From CALBPI01 sp039033995 (GTDB taxonomy: Bacteria > Pseudomonadota > Gammaproteobacteria > Steroidobacterales > Woeseiaceae), in contig JBCCBP010000004.1 in assembly GCA_039033995.1 (NCBI GenBank), positions 62,001 to 126,000 of the forward strand: a stretch of 64,000 nt of DNA, in the 5' to 3' direction. The translations under genes and the position numbers were made by a program. Below the pieces are notes generated by a model, which did not search any database, was not told the origin of the DNA, and saw only the letters and a list, made by a program, of their open reading frames with translations. Below are positions 16,499-24,916 of this stretch, one piece after another; position 1 is the stretch's first letter; every line of letters begins with the position of its first letter.

Positions 16499-17506
16499 AT
16501 GTCTGAGTTTATTGAAAAAATGCCCAAAGCCGAGTTGCATGTGCACCTGGAAGGGACCCTCGAACCGGAACACATCTTTGAACTGGCAACCCGCAATGGT
16601 ATTGCACTCGATTACGACAGCCCGCAAGCGGTGATCGATGCCTATGACTTTGACGACCTACCGTCGTTTCTCAAGATCTACTACGCCGGTATGAATGTGC
16701 TGCACACCGAGCAGGATTTCTACGACCTGACCTATCACTATTTCGAGCGCGCTGCCGCAGACAACGTAGTCTATGTCGAGCCGTTTTTTGACCCGCAGGG
16801 GCACACGACGCGTGGCGTCGAGTTTGACACGATCATCAGCGGCATCTCGCGGGCACAGAAGGATGCAGCCGAGAAGCTCGGTGTGCAATCCAACCTGATC
16901 ATGTGCTTTTTGCGCGACATGAGCGAAGCATCTGCGATGGCGCATCTCGAGATGGCCGAACCCTATCTCGACAAGCTGATCGGGGTGGGTTTGGATTCGG
17001 ATGAAAAGGACAACCCACCGCTGAAGTTCGAGCGGGTCTTTCAACGTGCTCGGGAGCTGGGCCTGAAGTTGACGATGCACTGCGACGTGAATCAGGAGAA
17101 TAGCGTCTCGAACATCTGGGATGTCGTCACCGCGATCGGCGCGGACCGTATTGACCATGGCGTCAATTCGCTCGAGGACGCACGGCTTTGTGAAGAGATA
17201 AAACGCCGGGGATTAGGGCTGACGGTATGTCCGGTCTCCAACACCTTTTGCGCCCAGTCGCTGACGGCGGATGAGCTGCGCAGCATGCTGCAGAAAGGCA
17301 TGCTTGCTACCGTGAATTCCGACGATCCCGCTTATTTTCGGGCTTACATGACAGACAACTTCAAAGCGTTGGAAGATGCCGGTCTGACTCATCAGGAGTT
17401 GTTCACGCTGGCGCGCAATGCGTTCATCGTGTCGTGGCTGGATGAGTCCACACGAAATGCCTATCTCGAGCGCATGGATACCTACGCGGAGACGATGGCG
17501 GCCTGA
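16499..17506 (+). CDS. Adenosine/adenine deaminase family protein with altered catalytic motif
   Basis: A 335-residue cytoplasmic deaminase-family protein most like the adenine deaminase (Aah1/PA0148) branch. Seen: AELHVHLEGTLEP (His14, His16), YVEPFFDPQGHT, IDHGVNSLED (His220), TVCPVSNT and VNSDDPAYF (Asp275-Asp276). At the strand that normally carries HAGE the protein reads TMHCDVNQENS: His194 is kept but the proton-donating Glu is Val197, with acidic residues at 196 and 200 nearby. It may be a distinct subfamily with another substrate or a rearranged acid. GAGGCGG precedes the start. Context suggests adenine or another 6-aminopurine to hypoxanthine-type product. Confidence 0.82.
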   Translation: MSEFIEKMPKAELHVHLEGTLEPEHIFELATRNGIALDYDSPQAVIDAYDFDDLPSFLKIYYAGMNVLHTEQDFYDLTYHYFERAAADNVVYVEPFFDPQGHTTRGVEFDTIISGISRAQKDAAEKLGVQSNLIMCFLRDMSEASAMAHLEMAEPYLDKLIGVGLDSDEKDNPPLKFERVFQRARELGLKLTMHCDVNQENSVSNIWDVVTAIGADRIDHGVNSLEDARLCEEIKRRGLGLTVCPVSNTFCAQSLTADELRSMLQKGMLATVNSDDPAYFRAYMTDNFKALEDAGLTHQELFTLARNAFIVSWLDESTRNAYLERMDTYAETMAA

Positions 17507-17560
17507 CCAAAGGCCCCGTCGGCCGTATCACCGTGATCGCGCGAGCGGGTTATGCGGCAT

Positions 17561-18451
17561 CTATTGATGACTCGCATTGATGCGTTGCTGCAAATGTTCA
17601 CCGGCAGAGACTGTCGGAAAGCGCGCCGGGTTGCCCGCATCCGTGCAGCTATCCAACACCGATACCTCGGTGGCACTGTCTGGGTCGACAAACAACACCA
17701 GCGATTGTCGGTAGCGTTGCTGCGCCGCCGTGGGGCGCACTCGGTGCAACGCTGAGCGGTAGCGGCCATTTGTCCATCGCTCCAGCAGATCCCCTGCATT
17801 GACAATGACGGTACCGGCCACCGGTGCCACATCCAGCCATTTGTCGTCAGGGCCGAGCACCTGTAGGCCACCGACGGCATCTTGTACGAGCAGTGTCAGC
17901 AAACCGTAGTCTGTGTGCGCGCCCGCGCCGAGCTGACCTTCGGCGATCGTTTCAGACTCGACGGGCGGATAATGCAACAACCGCAATGTCACATTTTCGC
18001 CGCCGTGGCAGCGGGTAAAGAAGTCCTGTTCGACATCCAGTGCCTCGGCGATCAGGCGCTGCAACCACAACGCCTGATCGAATAGGGCGGCAAAGAACTC
18101 TCGCATCAGAGACGCGAACTCTGGTGTCGGCCAGCGCGAATCCGCCGGCGGCTTTTGCAGCACATTGCGCATCGTGAACGTCTGCTTGAGATCGGGCGGC
18201 GCGTTCTGATCCAGTCGTTCCTCGCCGAGCGCCTGATAGCCAAAGTTCTCCTGCGCAGAGCCATAAGCAAAGCGCTCGCGGTCGACGTGTTGCGCCAGAA
18301 AAAACGCCTCGCTCGCAGCGAACACACGATGAACCAGTGACGGCGCGATGGCGGCGTTGGTAACACGGAAGAAACCGTGACTGCGCAGCGCCGCATCCAG
18401 CGCAGACGGCAGGCATCCGGTTGCTGAGGCATCAATCTCAGGTATGCTCAT
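17561..18451 (-). CDS. Isopenicillin N synthase-family 2OG-Fe(II) oxygenase A
   Basis: A 296-residue cytoplasmic non-heme iron oxygenase. Seen: the DIOX_N-like N-terminal domain, then the jelly-roll core with iron ligands His179 and Asp181 (GAGAHTDYGLLTLL) and His236 (RSALHRV), and the 2-oxoglutarate-binding RQS (248-250). It is complete and apparently active. The start at 18451 (MSIPEID) is chosen because the longer ORF would overlap the divergent deaminase gene. It shares a 77-bp divergent promoter region, containing a perfect 10-bp inverted repeat, with 8-oxoguanine deaminase, so co-regulation is likely. A role in oxidising a purine or purine-derived compound is inference; no family member of known purine function comes to mind with confidence. 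Confidence 0.87.
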   Translation of the reverse strand: MSIPEIDASATGCLPSALDAALRSHGFFRVTNAAIAPSLVHRVFAASEAFFLAQHVDRERFAYGSAQENFGYQALGEERLDQNAPPDLKQTFTMRNVLQKPPADSRWPTPEFASLMREFFAALFDQALWLQRLIAEALDVEQDFFTRCHGGENVTLRLLHYPPVESETIAEGQLGAGAHTDYGLLTLLVQDAVGGLQVLGPDDKWLDVAPVAGTVIVNAGDLLERWTNGRYRSALHRVRPTAAQQRYRQSLVLFVDPDSATEVSVLDSCTDAGNPARFPTVSAGEHLQQRINASHQ

Positions 18452-18465
18452 GCAGTTATTCCGAC

Positions 18466-18501
18466 GCGCGATAGTTATTCCAACTATAACCACTATCGCG
18501 C
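18466..18501. promoter_or_regulatory. Inverted repeat in a divergent promoter
   Basis: Perfect 10-bp arms GCGCGATAGT (18466-18475) and ACTATCGCGC (18492-18501) flank a 16-nt spacer that itself contains ATAGTT/AACTAT (18471-18476 and 18482-18487) and GTTAT/ATAAC dyads. It lies 15 bp from one start codon and 28 bp from the other, so it is well placed as a shared operator for oxygenase A and 8-oxoguanine deaminase. Confidence 0.6.
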
Positions 18502-18528
18502 CGCGACGAAAAATTCTGTGAGGTACGC

Positions 18529-19884
18529 GTGACAACCTGGATCAAGAATGCGACGGCGATCTGGACCGACGGTCAGACTATGCCGGGTGCGGGTATGGTG
18601 ACGGACGGGCCGGTGATCGCCGAGTTGCTCGAGGCCGGACAAACACCTTCGGTAGCGATCGATCGGGTGATTGACGCTCAGGACTGTGTGGTGTTGCCAG
18701 GTCTGGTGAACTGCCATCATCACTTTTATCAAACATTGACGCGCGCGCTGCCAGCCGCGTTGAACAAGGAATTGTTCGACTGGCTGAAGGCGTTGTATCC
18801 GATCTGGGCGGGCCTCGATGAAACCGCGATTCGTTTGTCGACGGAACTTGCATTGGTCGAGTTGATGCTCTCCGGCTGTACGCTCGCATCCGATCATCAC
18901 TATCTGTTCACTGACGAGATCGCTCCCGCGATTGACTGGCAGATTGAGGTAGCGCAGCAGTTGGGCATGCGCGTCGCGCTCACTCGCGGCTCCATGAGCC
19001 GTGGCGAATCGGACGGTGGCCTGCCACCGGATCGTGTTGTGCAGACGCCGGATACGATTCTCGCAGACAGCGAGCATTTGATTCGCGTCCATCACGACGC
19101 CGACGATCTGGCGATGCAGCAGATTGCACTGGCACCCTGTTCACCGTTCTCGGTCACCGATGAGCTCATGCGCGACAGCGCAGCACTGGCTCGCGAATAT
19201 GGCGTACGGCTGCATACGCATCTGGCCGAAACCGAAGACGAAAATGCGTTCTGCCTCGAAACGGTCGGCATGCGCCCGCTCGACTATCTGGAGTCGCTCG
19301 GTTGGCTGGCGAACGATGTCTGGCTGGCGCATGGTATCCACTTTAATGATGACGAAATCCAACGTCTGGGCGAAGCGGGCGTCGGTATCAGCCATTGTCC
19401 GTGCTCGAACATGCTGCTGGCGTCTGGGCAGTGTCGCACGCTCGAGCTCCAGTCCGCGGGTAGTCCGATCGGTCTCGGTGTCGATGGCTCTGCGTCGAAC
19501 GATGGTTCCAATATGGTGGCTGAGGTTCGTCAGGCGTTTCTGTTACAGCGATTGCGTTACGGTAGCGCGGCCGTCACGCATCACGACGCGCTGGGTTGGG
19601 CAACACGTGGCGGTGCCGATGTGCTCGGCAGGCCGCGGCTCGGTTCGCTGCGCCCAGGCATGGCGGCAGATTTTGGAATCTACGCACTCGATGCTCTGCG
19701 TTTTTCGGGGCATGGTGATCCGGTCGCAGCACTGGTCATGTGCGGTGCGTCCGAGGTGCGTGACCTGATGGTTAATGGAGAATGGCGCGTTCGCGGTGGC
19801 CAGATTCCCGGTCTTGATCTGGCGCGGCTGCGCGCGCATCACCAGGAAGCCGCTGAGCGGTTGGTTGCACGCTGCAACGGTTGA
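18529..19884 (+). CDS. 8-oxoguanine deaminase
   Basis: A 451-residue amidohydrolase of the Pa0142 type, which converts 8-oxoguanine to uric acid (known for the Pseudomonas aeruginosa enzyme). Seen: metal-binding NCHHHFYQTLTRA (His63, His65), THLAETEDE, AHGIHF, the family mark HCPCSNMLLASG and the metal Asp in LGVDGSASNDGSNM. It starts with GTG after a weak AGG. The gene diverges from oxygenase A over a strong inverted repeat. In the pathway it bypasses xanthine dehydrogenase and feeds PuuD directly. Isoguanine or guanine deamination is a weaker alternative. Confidence 0.88.
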   Translation: MTTWIKNATAIWTDGQTMPGAGMVTDGPVIAELLEAGQTPSVAIDRVIDAQDCVVLPGLVNCHHHFYQTLTRALPAALNKELFDWLKALYPIWAGLDETAIRLSTELALVELMLSGCTLASDHHYLFTDEIAPAIDWQIEVAQQLGMRVALTRGSMSRGESDGGLPPDRVVQTPDTILADSEHLIRVHHDADDLAMQQIALAPCSPFSVTDELMRDSAALAREYGVRLHTHLAETEDENAFCLETVGMRPLDYLESLGWLANDVWLAHGIHFNDDEIQRLGEAGVGISHCPCSNMLLASGQCRTLELQSAGSPIGLGVDGSASNDGSNMVAEVRQAFLLQRLRYGSAAVTHHDALGWATRGGADVLGRPRLGSLRPGMAADFGIYALDALRFSGHGDPVAALVMCGASEVRDLMVNGEWRVRGGQIPGLDLARLRAHHQEAAERLVARCNG

Positions 19885-19938
19885 CGGCGGCGTCGCAGGC
19901 TGTCTACTCTCATCAGAAAGTACCCTCAGGAGTGGAGC

Positions 19939-20859
19939 ATGTCGCGATTCACGATTTTCCCGGCGATTGTCCTTGTGGCTGTCGGGCTGACACTTGGCAG
20001 CACGACGTTCGCTGACGATCAAGACGATGCGGATCGTGGCCCACGGGCGCTGATCCTGCAGGCGGATTTTTCCGGCATGGTCATGGCGGGTGTGGCCTAT
20101 AGCGTCGACCCGACCATCGACGTGTTTAATGTTCGGCCTTTGATTCCGCTGTACAACATCGCAGCGGCCAGCGAATCGCTCGCTTACAATGCGCAGACTT
20201 GGCCCGCCGGTACCGTGTTTGTCTCAGTGGTTGATCCAGGGGTTGGCACGCCACGCAAGAGTGTGGTGCTGCGTACCAAAAACGATCTCTATTTTGTCAG
20301 CCCGGACAACGGCTCTCTATCAGGGCCAGCCGATGCGTATGGCATCAAGGCCGTACGTGAGATCGATGAAAGCGTGAATCGACGAGAAGGTACCGGCTGG
20401 GCGCATACGTTCCATGGTCGCGATGTCTATTCCTACACCGGCGCGAGACTCGCAGCCGGCGTGATCAGTTTCGAGCAGGTCGGTCCATTGTTGCCGGCAG
20501 AGGTTGTCGAACTCGCGCGGGAAACCGGCAGCTATGACAACGGTGTGTTTGAAGGTTACGTCGCTGGCGGCCTGGGACGGTTGGGCAACATCTATTTCAA
20601 TATCCCGCGTGACTTGTTCGCCGAAGATCAGGCCAGCTACGGTGACTTGTATGATGTCGTTATTTCGCGCGGCGACAAGCCGGTCTTCAACGGTACTGTA
20701 CCTTACGCGCGCTCATTCGGGTCTGTGCCAGTTGGCGATAATTTGTTGTTTGTCGATTCCAGCGGTAACGTCAGCCTCGCCGTGAACCAGGGTAATTTTG
20801 CCGAAAAATACGGCATCGGCGCCGGCGTGGATTGGCGCGTACGGTTACAAAGACGCTGA
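19939..20859 (+). CDS. Exported SAM hydroxide adenosyltransferase (DUF62)
   Basis: A 306-residue protein of the family that hydrolyses S-adenosylmethionine to adenosine and methionine. Seen: a signal peptide (cleavage near TTFA-DD, residue 25), the N-terminal ADFSGMVMAGVAY stretch, and the catalytic residues expected from the archaeal enzyme: Asp99 and Arg106 in VVDPGVGTPRK and His159 in TFHGRD; SPDNG is also present. Archaeal and actinobacterial relatives are cytoplasmic, so export here is notable. AGGAGTGGAG precedes the start. With the exported adenosine deaminase it would form an envelope route SAM to adenosine to inosine. Confidence 0.88.
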   Translation: MSRFTIFPAIVLVAVGLTLGSTTFADDQDDADRGPRALILQADFSGMVMAGVAYSVDPTIDVFNVRPLIPLYNIAAASESLAYNAQTWPAGTVFVSVVDPGVGTPRKSVVLRTKNDLYFVSPDNGSLSGPADAYGIKAVREIDESVNRREGTGWAHTFHGRDVYSYTGARLAAGVISFEQVGPLLPAEVVELARETGSYDNGVFEGYVAGGLGRLGNIYFNIPRDLFAEDQASYGDLYDVVISRGDKPVFNGTVPYARSFGSVPVGDNLLFVDSSGNVSLAVNQGNFAEKYGIGAGVDWRVRLQRR

Positions 20860-20863
20860 AAAA

Positions 20864-21367
20864 CTACTGACGAAAATTGCCTGTTGCAGGCGGCTCACAA
20901 TTTTCCACTGATTGTTTGTCGTTGCTGCGGTCCGTCAGCCAGCACTGCTCAAACACGGAGCAATAGCAGAGCGTTAGGTTCATGCGATTCTCTTTCCTGA
21001 GCGCAGTCGCCAAGTCTGAGTCACCGGTCTCGAACGCCGTGATCGTTTGCTCCGGGCTGAGCACCCGTGTGCCGATATGCGATTAGGCAAAGCCGGCCGT
21101 ATCGGGATAGTGCTGCGCCAGCCATTTCGCCCAGGTGTCAAAGCGCTCACCGTCTTGCTCGACGATCGCATAATGCACAATCGCAGGCCCGGTGCCCTGA
21201 TTCAGAACCACAATGCTGTAGGCTGTCGGACTGTCGCTGTAAGAGCGATAAATTTCTACATGTGGCCAGGTTGAGGCTCGCGCGAAAGACCGATCAATCC
21301 ACGCGGAGTACACACCGACCACGACCGCCACGACACTGGTGATGAGTGCAGCCAATGCGACCAGCAT
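20864..21367 (-). pseudogene. Small membrane protein gene interrupted by an in-frame stop
   Basis: The 5' part (21367-21083, 94 codons) encodes one N-terminal transmembrane helix followed by a beta-rich domain (WPHVEIYRSY..YSIVVLNQGTGPAIVHYA) and ends PDTAGFA-stop. In the same frame, immediately after the TAA, reading continues without interruption: SHIGTRVLSPEQTITAFETG to CYCSVFEQCWLTDRSND, ending near 20864. One base (CAA to TAA would do) converts a protein of about 167 residues into two pieces. I infer a nonsense mutation rather than two genes; a sequencing error or readthrough is possible. Function of the intact protein unknown. Confidence 0.75.
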
Positions 21368-21491
21368 TTCCGAGTGTTGATACCAACGCTTGTTGTCGGT
21401 CCTCGCAGCCTCCCCGTGATAACGCCGCCCCTGAGTGTAACAGTGGCGCCCGCTGGTTTCTTTTCGCCGTGAGGCACACTAGGATAGCGCG

Positions 21492-22412
21492 ATGGTTGCA
21501 CCCCGCCGATTGATGATTTTAGCCGTTGCCCTCGTTACGGCGTTCGCGGCTTGTGCGACGACGGGCGGCACGCCGGAAAGTGTCTCGGTCAACAAAGAGA
21601 CAGCTCGGGTTGTCAGCATCCCATCTCGGGACACACGAGTCCCAGCGACGCTGGTCGTGCCGTCCCAGCGATCCGGCGCGATACCGCTGGTCGTGTTGAT
21701 TCATGGACATGGCGGCAGCCGAGAGGAAGCGGGCAGCTTTACTCGCGTAGCCAATCGATTGGCGACTGCAGGCATCGCATCGGTCCGGATGGACTTTCCG
21801 GGCTGCGGCGATAGCACCGAGCCTTTCTACCGAAACAACTTGACTACCATGCTGGCCGATGTGCGTGCCGCGCAAGCCTATGCGCAGGCGAATGTTGTGA
21901 TCGATCCTGAACGTATTGCGTTGGTGGGTTACAGCATGGGTGGCCGCCTCGCGGCACTCGCGAGCACTACCGATGACTATCGTGCCATTGTGATGTGGGC
22001 CCCGGCCGTCGAAAACGGCGCGACAGACGTAGTCGATATGCTCGGCGGTGACGAACAATATGCGCAGATGCGCGCGACGGCGGAGGCCAAAGGTTTCGTT
22101 GACTTTGAGACCTTCTGGGGTCAGGCGCAACAACTCGGGTTGCAGTGGTTTGAGGATATGGAGCGGTCGATGCCACTCGACGCCATCGCGGCATTCCGCG
22201 GCGATCTTCTGCTGATTCATGGCGGCGAAGACCGGGTGGTGTTGCCCGCCGTATCCGAGCTTGCCGTTGCTGCCGCGGGCGAAGCGAATAGTGTCAGTCT
22301 GACCATCATCGACGCCGCAGATCATGGCTTTGGACTATTCGATGGCCGTGATGCGATCGCCTCGCAGCTGGTCGATGACACCGTCGATTTTCTGGTGGAG
22401 GCGCTGCCATGA
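21492..22412 (+). CDS. Lipoprotein alpha/beta hydrolase
   Basis: A 306-residue serine hydrolase of the dienelactone-hydrolase/esterase type with a lipoprotein signal (lipobox AFAAC, Cys21), so periplasmic and membrane-anchored. Seen: oxyanion-side GHGGSREEAGSF, nucleophile elbow ALVGYSMGGRLAAL (Ser near residue 144), an Asp in LLIHGGEDRVV and a His in ADHGFGLF. Substrate unknown. The stop overlaps the start of the MFS gene (ATGA), so the pair is coupled and may process and then transport the same compound. Confidence 0.85.
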   Translation: MVAPRRLMILAVALVTAFAACATTGGTPESVSVNKETARVVSIPSRDTRVPATLVVPSQRSGAIPLVVLIHGHGGSREEAGSFTRVANRLATAGIASVRMDFPGCGDSTEPFYRNNLTTMLADVRAAQAYAQANVVIDPERIALVGYSMGGRLAALASTTDDYRAIVMWAPAVENGATDVVDMLGGDEQYAQMRATAEAKGFVDFETFWGQAQQLGLQWFEDMERSMPLDAIAAFRGDLLLIHGGEDRVVLPAVSELAVAAAGEANSVSLTIIDAADHGFGLFDGRDAIASQLVDDTVDFLVEALP

Positions 22413-23605
22413 GTCACACCTATCGGCATCCGAAGCTGACGGTCTTGTTGTTGATTATTTGCAGCGTACTGGGCCTTGCGGGTACCGATCTGGTATTACC
22501 GGCGGTACCGTCGTTGCCAGATTCACTCGAGGGCACGGTCGCGCAGTCGCAATTGGTCCTCGCTGCCTTCGTCGCTGGCGGTGCGCTGGGCTTGTTGCTG
22601 TTCGGGGAGCTCGGTGCCCGCCTTGATCAGCGTCGTTTGTTGTTGCTATCCCTAGCTGGCTACGCCGCGACCAGCCTCGTCGCCATCGGTGTCGATACGC
22701 TACAAGGGTTGATTATCGTGCGGTTTTTTCAGGGTATCTCCAGTGCCGCTGCTGCGGTATTCGCGCCGGGCATCATTCGCGTGCTGTTTTCCGAAAAAGC
22801 GGCGTTGCGCGCGATTGGTGTGCTGGGCAGTGTCGAGTCGCTCGCGCCGGCCCTCGCGCCAATCGCCGGTGTTTGGCTGCTGCAGTGGTACGGCTGGCAG
22901 GCTTCGTTTGTCAGTATCGCGATCTGTGCCAGCGTGATGTTTGCGATCATTTTCACGGTGCGCAAACAGGTCCCCAATGTTCACCCGGAGCGTGCCGCGG
23001 GGGGCTATTGGAGTCTGCTGTGCAATCGGGTGTTTTTGCGCTATGCGCTGAGCCAGGCGTTGACGTTAGGCGGACTGTTGATCTTCGTGTTCGGTGCGCC
23101 TGCGGTTATCACCAAAACGATGGATGGCACGCTGCAGCACTTCATCATCATGCAGGTGTCGGGGATCACAACCTTCATCATCGCCGCCAATGCCGCGCAA
23201 TGGACGGCGGAGCGTTTTGGCAGTGAGCGGATGATCTGGTTTGGTACAGTACTCTCGGCAATCGGCGGTCTGGCTATCGCGATTTTTGCGTTGGTCGGCA
23301 ACAACGATCCGCGCTGGCTCGCTCTATTGTTCCTGCCGATGAACTTCGGCCTGGGCCTGCGTGGTCCGCCGGGTTTTTATGCCGCGGTTGTGGCGTCTGA
23401 TGGCAACGACGCACGCGGTGCCGCATTAGTGATTTTGATGATCTTGCTCACGACCGCGACGGGCACGGGCCTTGTGGCGCCGATGATCCTGGAGGGTCTT
23501 GTGCCATTGGCATGGATCAGCGCAGCGGTTTCAACGGCTTCGATCTTGGTGTTAGCGGGCCTGCCGGGGTTACCACCACAACCCGTATCGGCAGTATCCA
23601 GTTAG
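22409..23605 (+). CDS. MFS transporter, Bcr/CflA-like
   Basis: A 398-residue major facilitator with 12 predicted helices. Seen: LAGTDLVLPAVPSLPDSL at helix 1 and the G-x-L-x-D-R-type loop GELGARLDQRRLLLLSLAGY between helices 2 and 3, typical of the Bcr/CflA drug-efflux group. It is coupled to the upstream lipoprotein hydrolase by a 4-nt overlap and ends 9 bp from the convergent guaD. Export of a drug-like or purine-like compound is possible; direction and substrate are not shown. Confidence 0.85.
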   Translation: MSHTYRHPKLTVLLLIICSVLGLAGTDLVLPAVPSLPDSLEGTVAQSQLVLAAFVAGGALGLLLFGELGARLDQRRLLLLSLAGYAATSLVAIGVDTLQGLIIVRFFQGISSAAAAVFAPGIIRVLFSEKAALRAIGVLGSVESLAPALAPIAGVWLLQWYGWQASFVSIAICASVMFAIIFTVRKQVPNVHPERAAGGYWSLLCNRVFLRYALSQALTLGGLLIFVFGAPAVITKTMDGTLQHFIIMQVSGITTFIIAANAAQWTAERFGSERMIWFGTVLSAIGGLAIAIFALVGNNDPRWLALLFLPMNFGLGLRGPPGFYAAVVASDGNDARGAALVILMILLTTATGTGLVAPMILEGLVPLAWISAAVSTASILVLAGLPGLPPQPVSAVSS

Positions 23606-23614
23606 ACAAGCCGA

Positions 23615-24916
23615 TCAGTCTTCGACACGTTCGCCGAGAATATAGGTCGCGGCAACTGAGCGATCGTCGCCGAGCGTCGCCTGCACAAATAGCGCTTCGG
23701 CAGCATTGGATGCTGCGGCCAGGCGGCGTTGCAGTAGGCGGTCATCGCCGGCCGTTAGAACGATGCAGTCCGCTTCCTTGCCGCGTGCAAAGTTGCCGAT
23801 CCGATCGTCCATATACAGCGACTCGGCACCACCCAGTGTCGCCAGGTACAGGCCACGCAGGCTGTTCAGAGACTGTTGCTGCAACTGCAGCACCTTGTAG
23901 GCATCACCGAGTGTGCGTAACAAGCTGAAACTCGTGCCGCCGCCGACATCGGTTCCCAGCCCTACTCGGATATTGTGAGCGCGTGCGCGTTCCAGATCGA
24001 ACAAACCGCTGCCGAGGAACAGATTGGACGTCGGACAAAATGCGATCGCACCGCCCGCAGTCGCCATCGCGTTGTAATCGTCATCGTGCAGATGCAGGCA
24101 ATGCGCAAACACCGAGCGTTCCCGCAACAGGCCGGCCTGCTGGTAGACATCCAGATAAGTTGTCGCATCCGGGAACAATTGATGCACCCAGGCGACTTCG
24201 TCGAGATTCTCAGCGAGATGTGTTTGCACCAGCACGTCCGGATACTCCTGAGCCAGCTGACCGGCGAGCCGCAGTTGCTCGTCGCTGCTGGTGGGCGCGA
24301 AGCGTGGCGTAATGGCATAGTGCAATCGGTCCTGTCCATGCCAGCGTTCTATCAGCGCCCGACTCTCGCGATACCCGGATGCCGGGTCATCGCGCAAGTT
24401 GTCGGGGCAGTGCCGGTCCATCAGGACTTTGCCCGTGGCGAGCCGCATCGATCGTGCCGTGGCGGCTTCGAACAACGCGTCCGCCGAGTGGGCATGGACG
24501 GTCGCAAAGACGAGTGCGGTCGTCGTGCCGTTGCGCAACAACTCTTCGATGAAGAATTTTGCCGTTTCCTGCGCAATGGTTGCGTCGACAAAAGCGGCCT
24601 CGGCGGGGAATGTATATGTGTTCAGCCAATCCAGTAGCTGTGTACCGAACGAGGCGATGACGTTGGTTTGCGGGTAATGCACGTGACAATCGACGAGTCC
24701 CGGTACGATCAGACCGTCCGCGTAATGGTCGACGGGCACATCGTCGCCGAGGTTCTCGCTGAGCATTTGCGCGTCACCGAGTTGTGCAACGTGTCCGTTC
24801 TCAATAACGAGCAGGCCATCGGCCCAGAATTCGACAGCGGGCCCATCGAGCGATGGATCGTCGCCCGGGTCGCGCAGGCAGTGCAGGATACTGCCACGTA
24901 GTGCGCGCACACTCAC
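23615..24916 (-). CDS. guaD: Guanine deaminase
   Basis: A 433-residue zinc amidohydrolase converting guanine to xanthine. Seen: GLVDCHVHYPQTNVIASFG (metal HxH), the family VFATVHAHSADALF and LMDRHCPDNL segments, YAITPRFAPTSSDEQL, THLAENLDEV, AHCLHL, FCPTSNLFLGSGLFDL and the metal Asp in GLGTDVGGGTSFS. It is the last gene of the puuE-uraD-alc-allA-guaD array and overlaps allA by 4 nt. Its product xanthine is the substrate of XdhAB encoded upstream on the same strand. Confidence 0.95.
   Translation of the reverse strand: MSVRALRGSILHCLRDPGDDPSLDGPAVEFWADGLLVIENGHVAQLGDAQMLSENLGDDVPVDHYADGLIVPGLVDCHVHYPQTNVIASFGTQLLDWLNTYTFPAEAAFVDATIAQETAKFFIEELLRNGTTTALVFATVHAHSADALFEAATARSMRLATGKVLMDRHCPDNLRDDPASGYRESRALIERWHGQDRLHYAITPRFAPTSSDEQLRLAGQLAQEYPDVLVQTHLAENLDEVAWVHQLFPDATTYLDVYQQAGLLRERSVFAHCLHLHDDDYNAMATAGGAIAFCPTSNLFLGSGLFDLERARAHNIRVGLGTDVGGGTSFSLLRTLGDAYKVLQLQQQSLNSLRGLYLATLGGAESLYMDDRIGNFARGKEADCIVLTAGDDRLLQRRLAAASNAAEALFVQATLGDDRSVAATYILGERVED

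Noticed and set aside
21519..22325. 268-codon ORF on the minus strand
   Set aside because: Antisense to the lipoprotein hydrolase; composition is that of a reverse-complement shadow.
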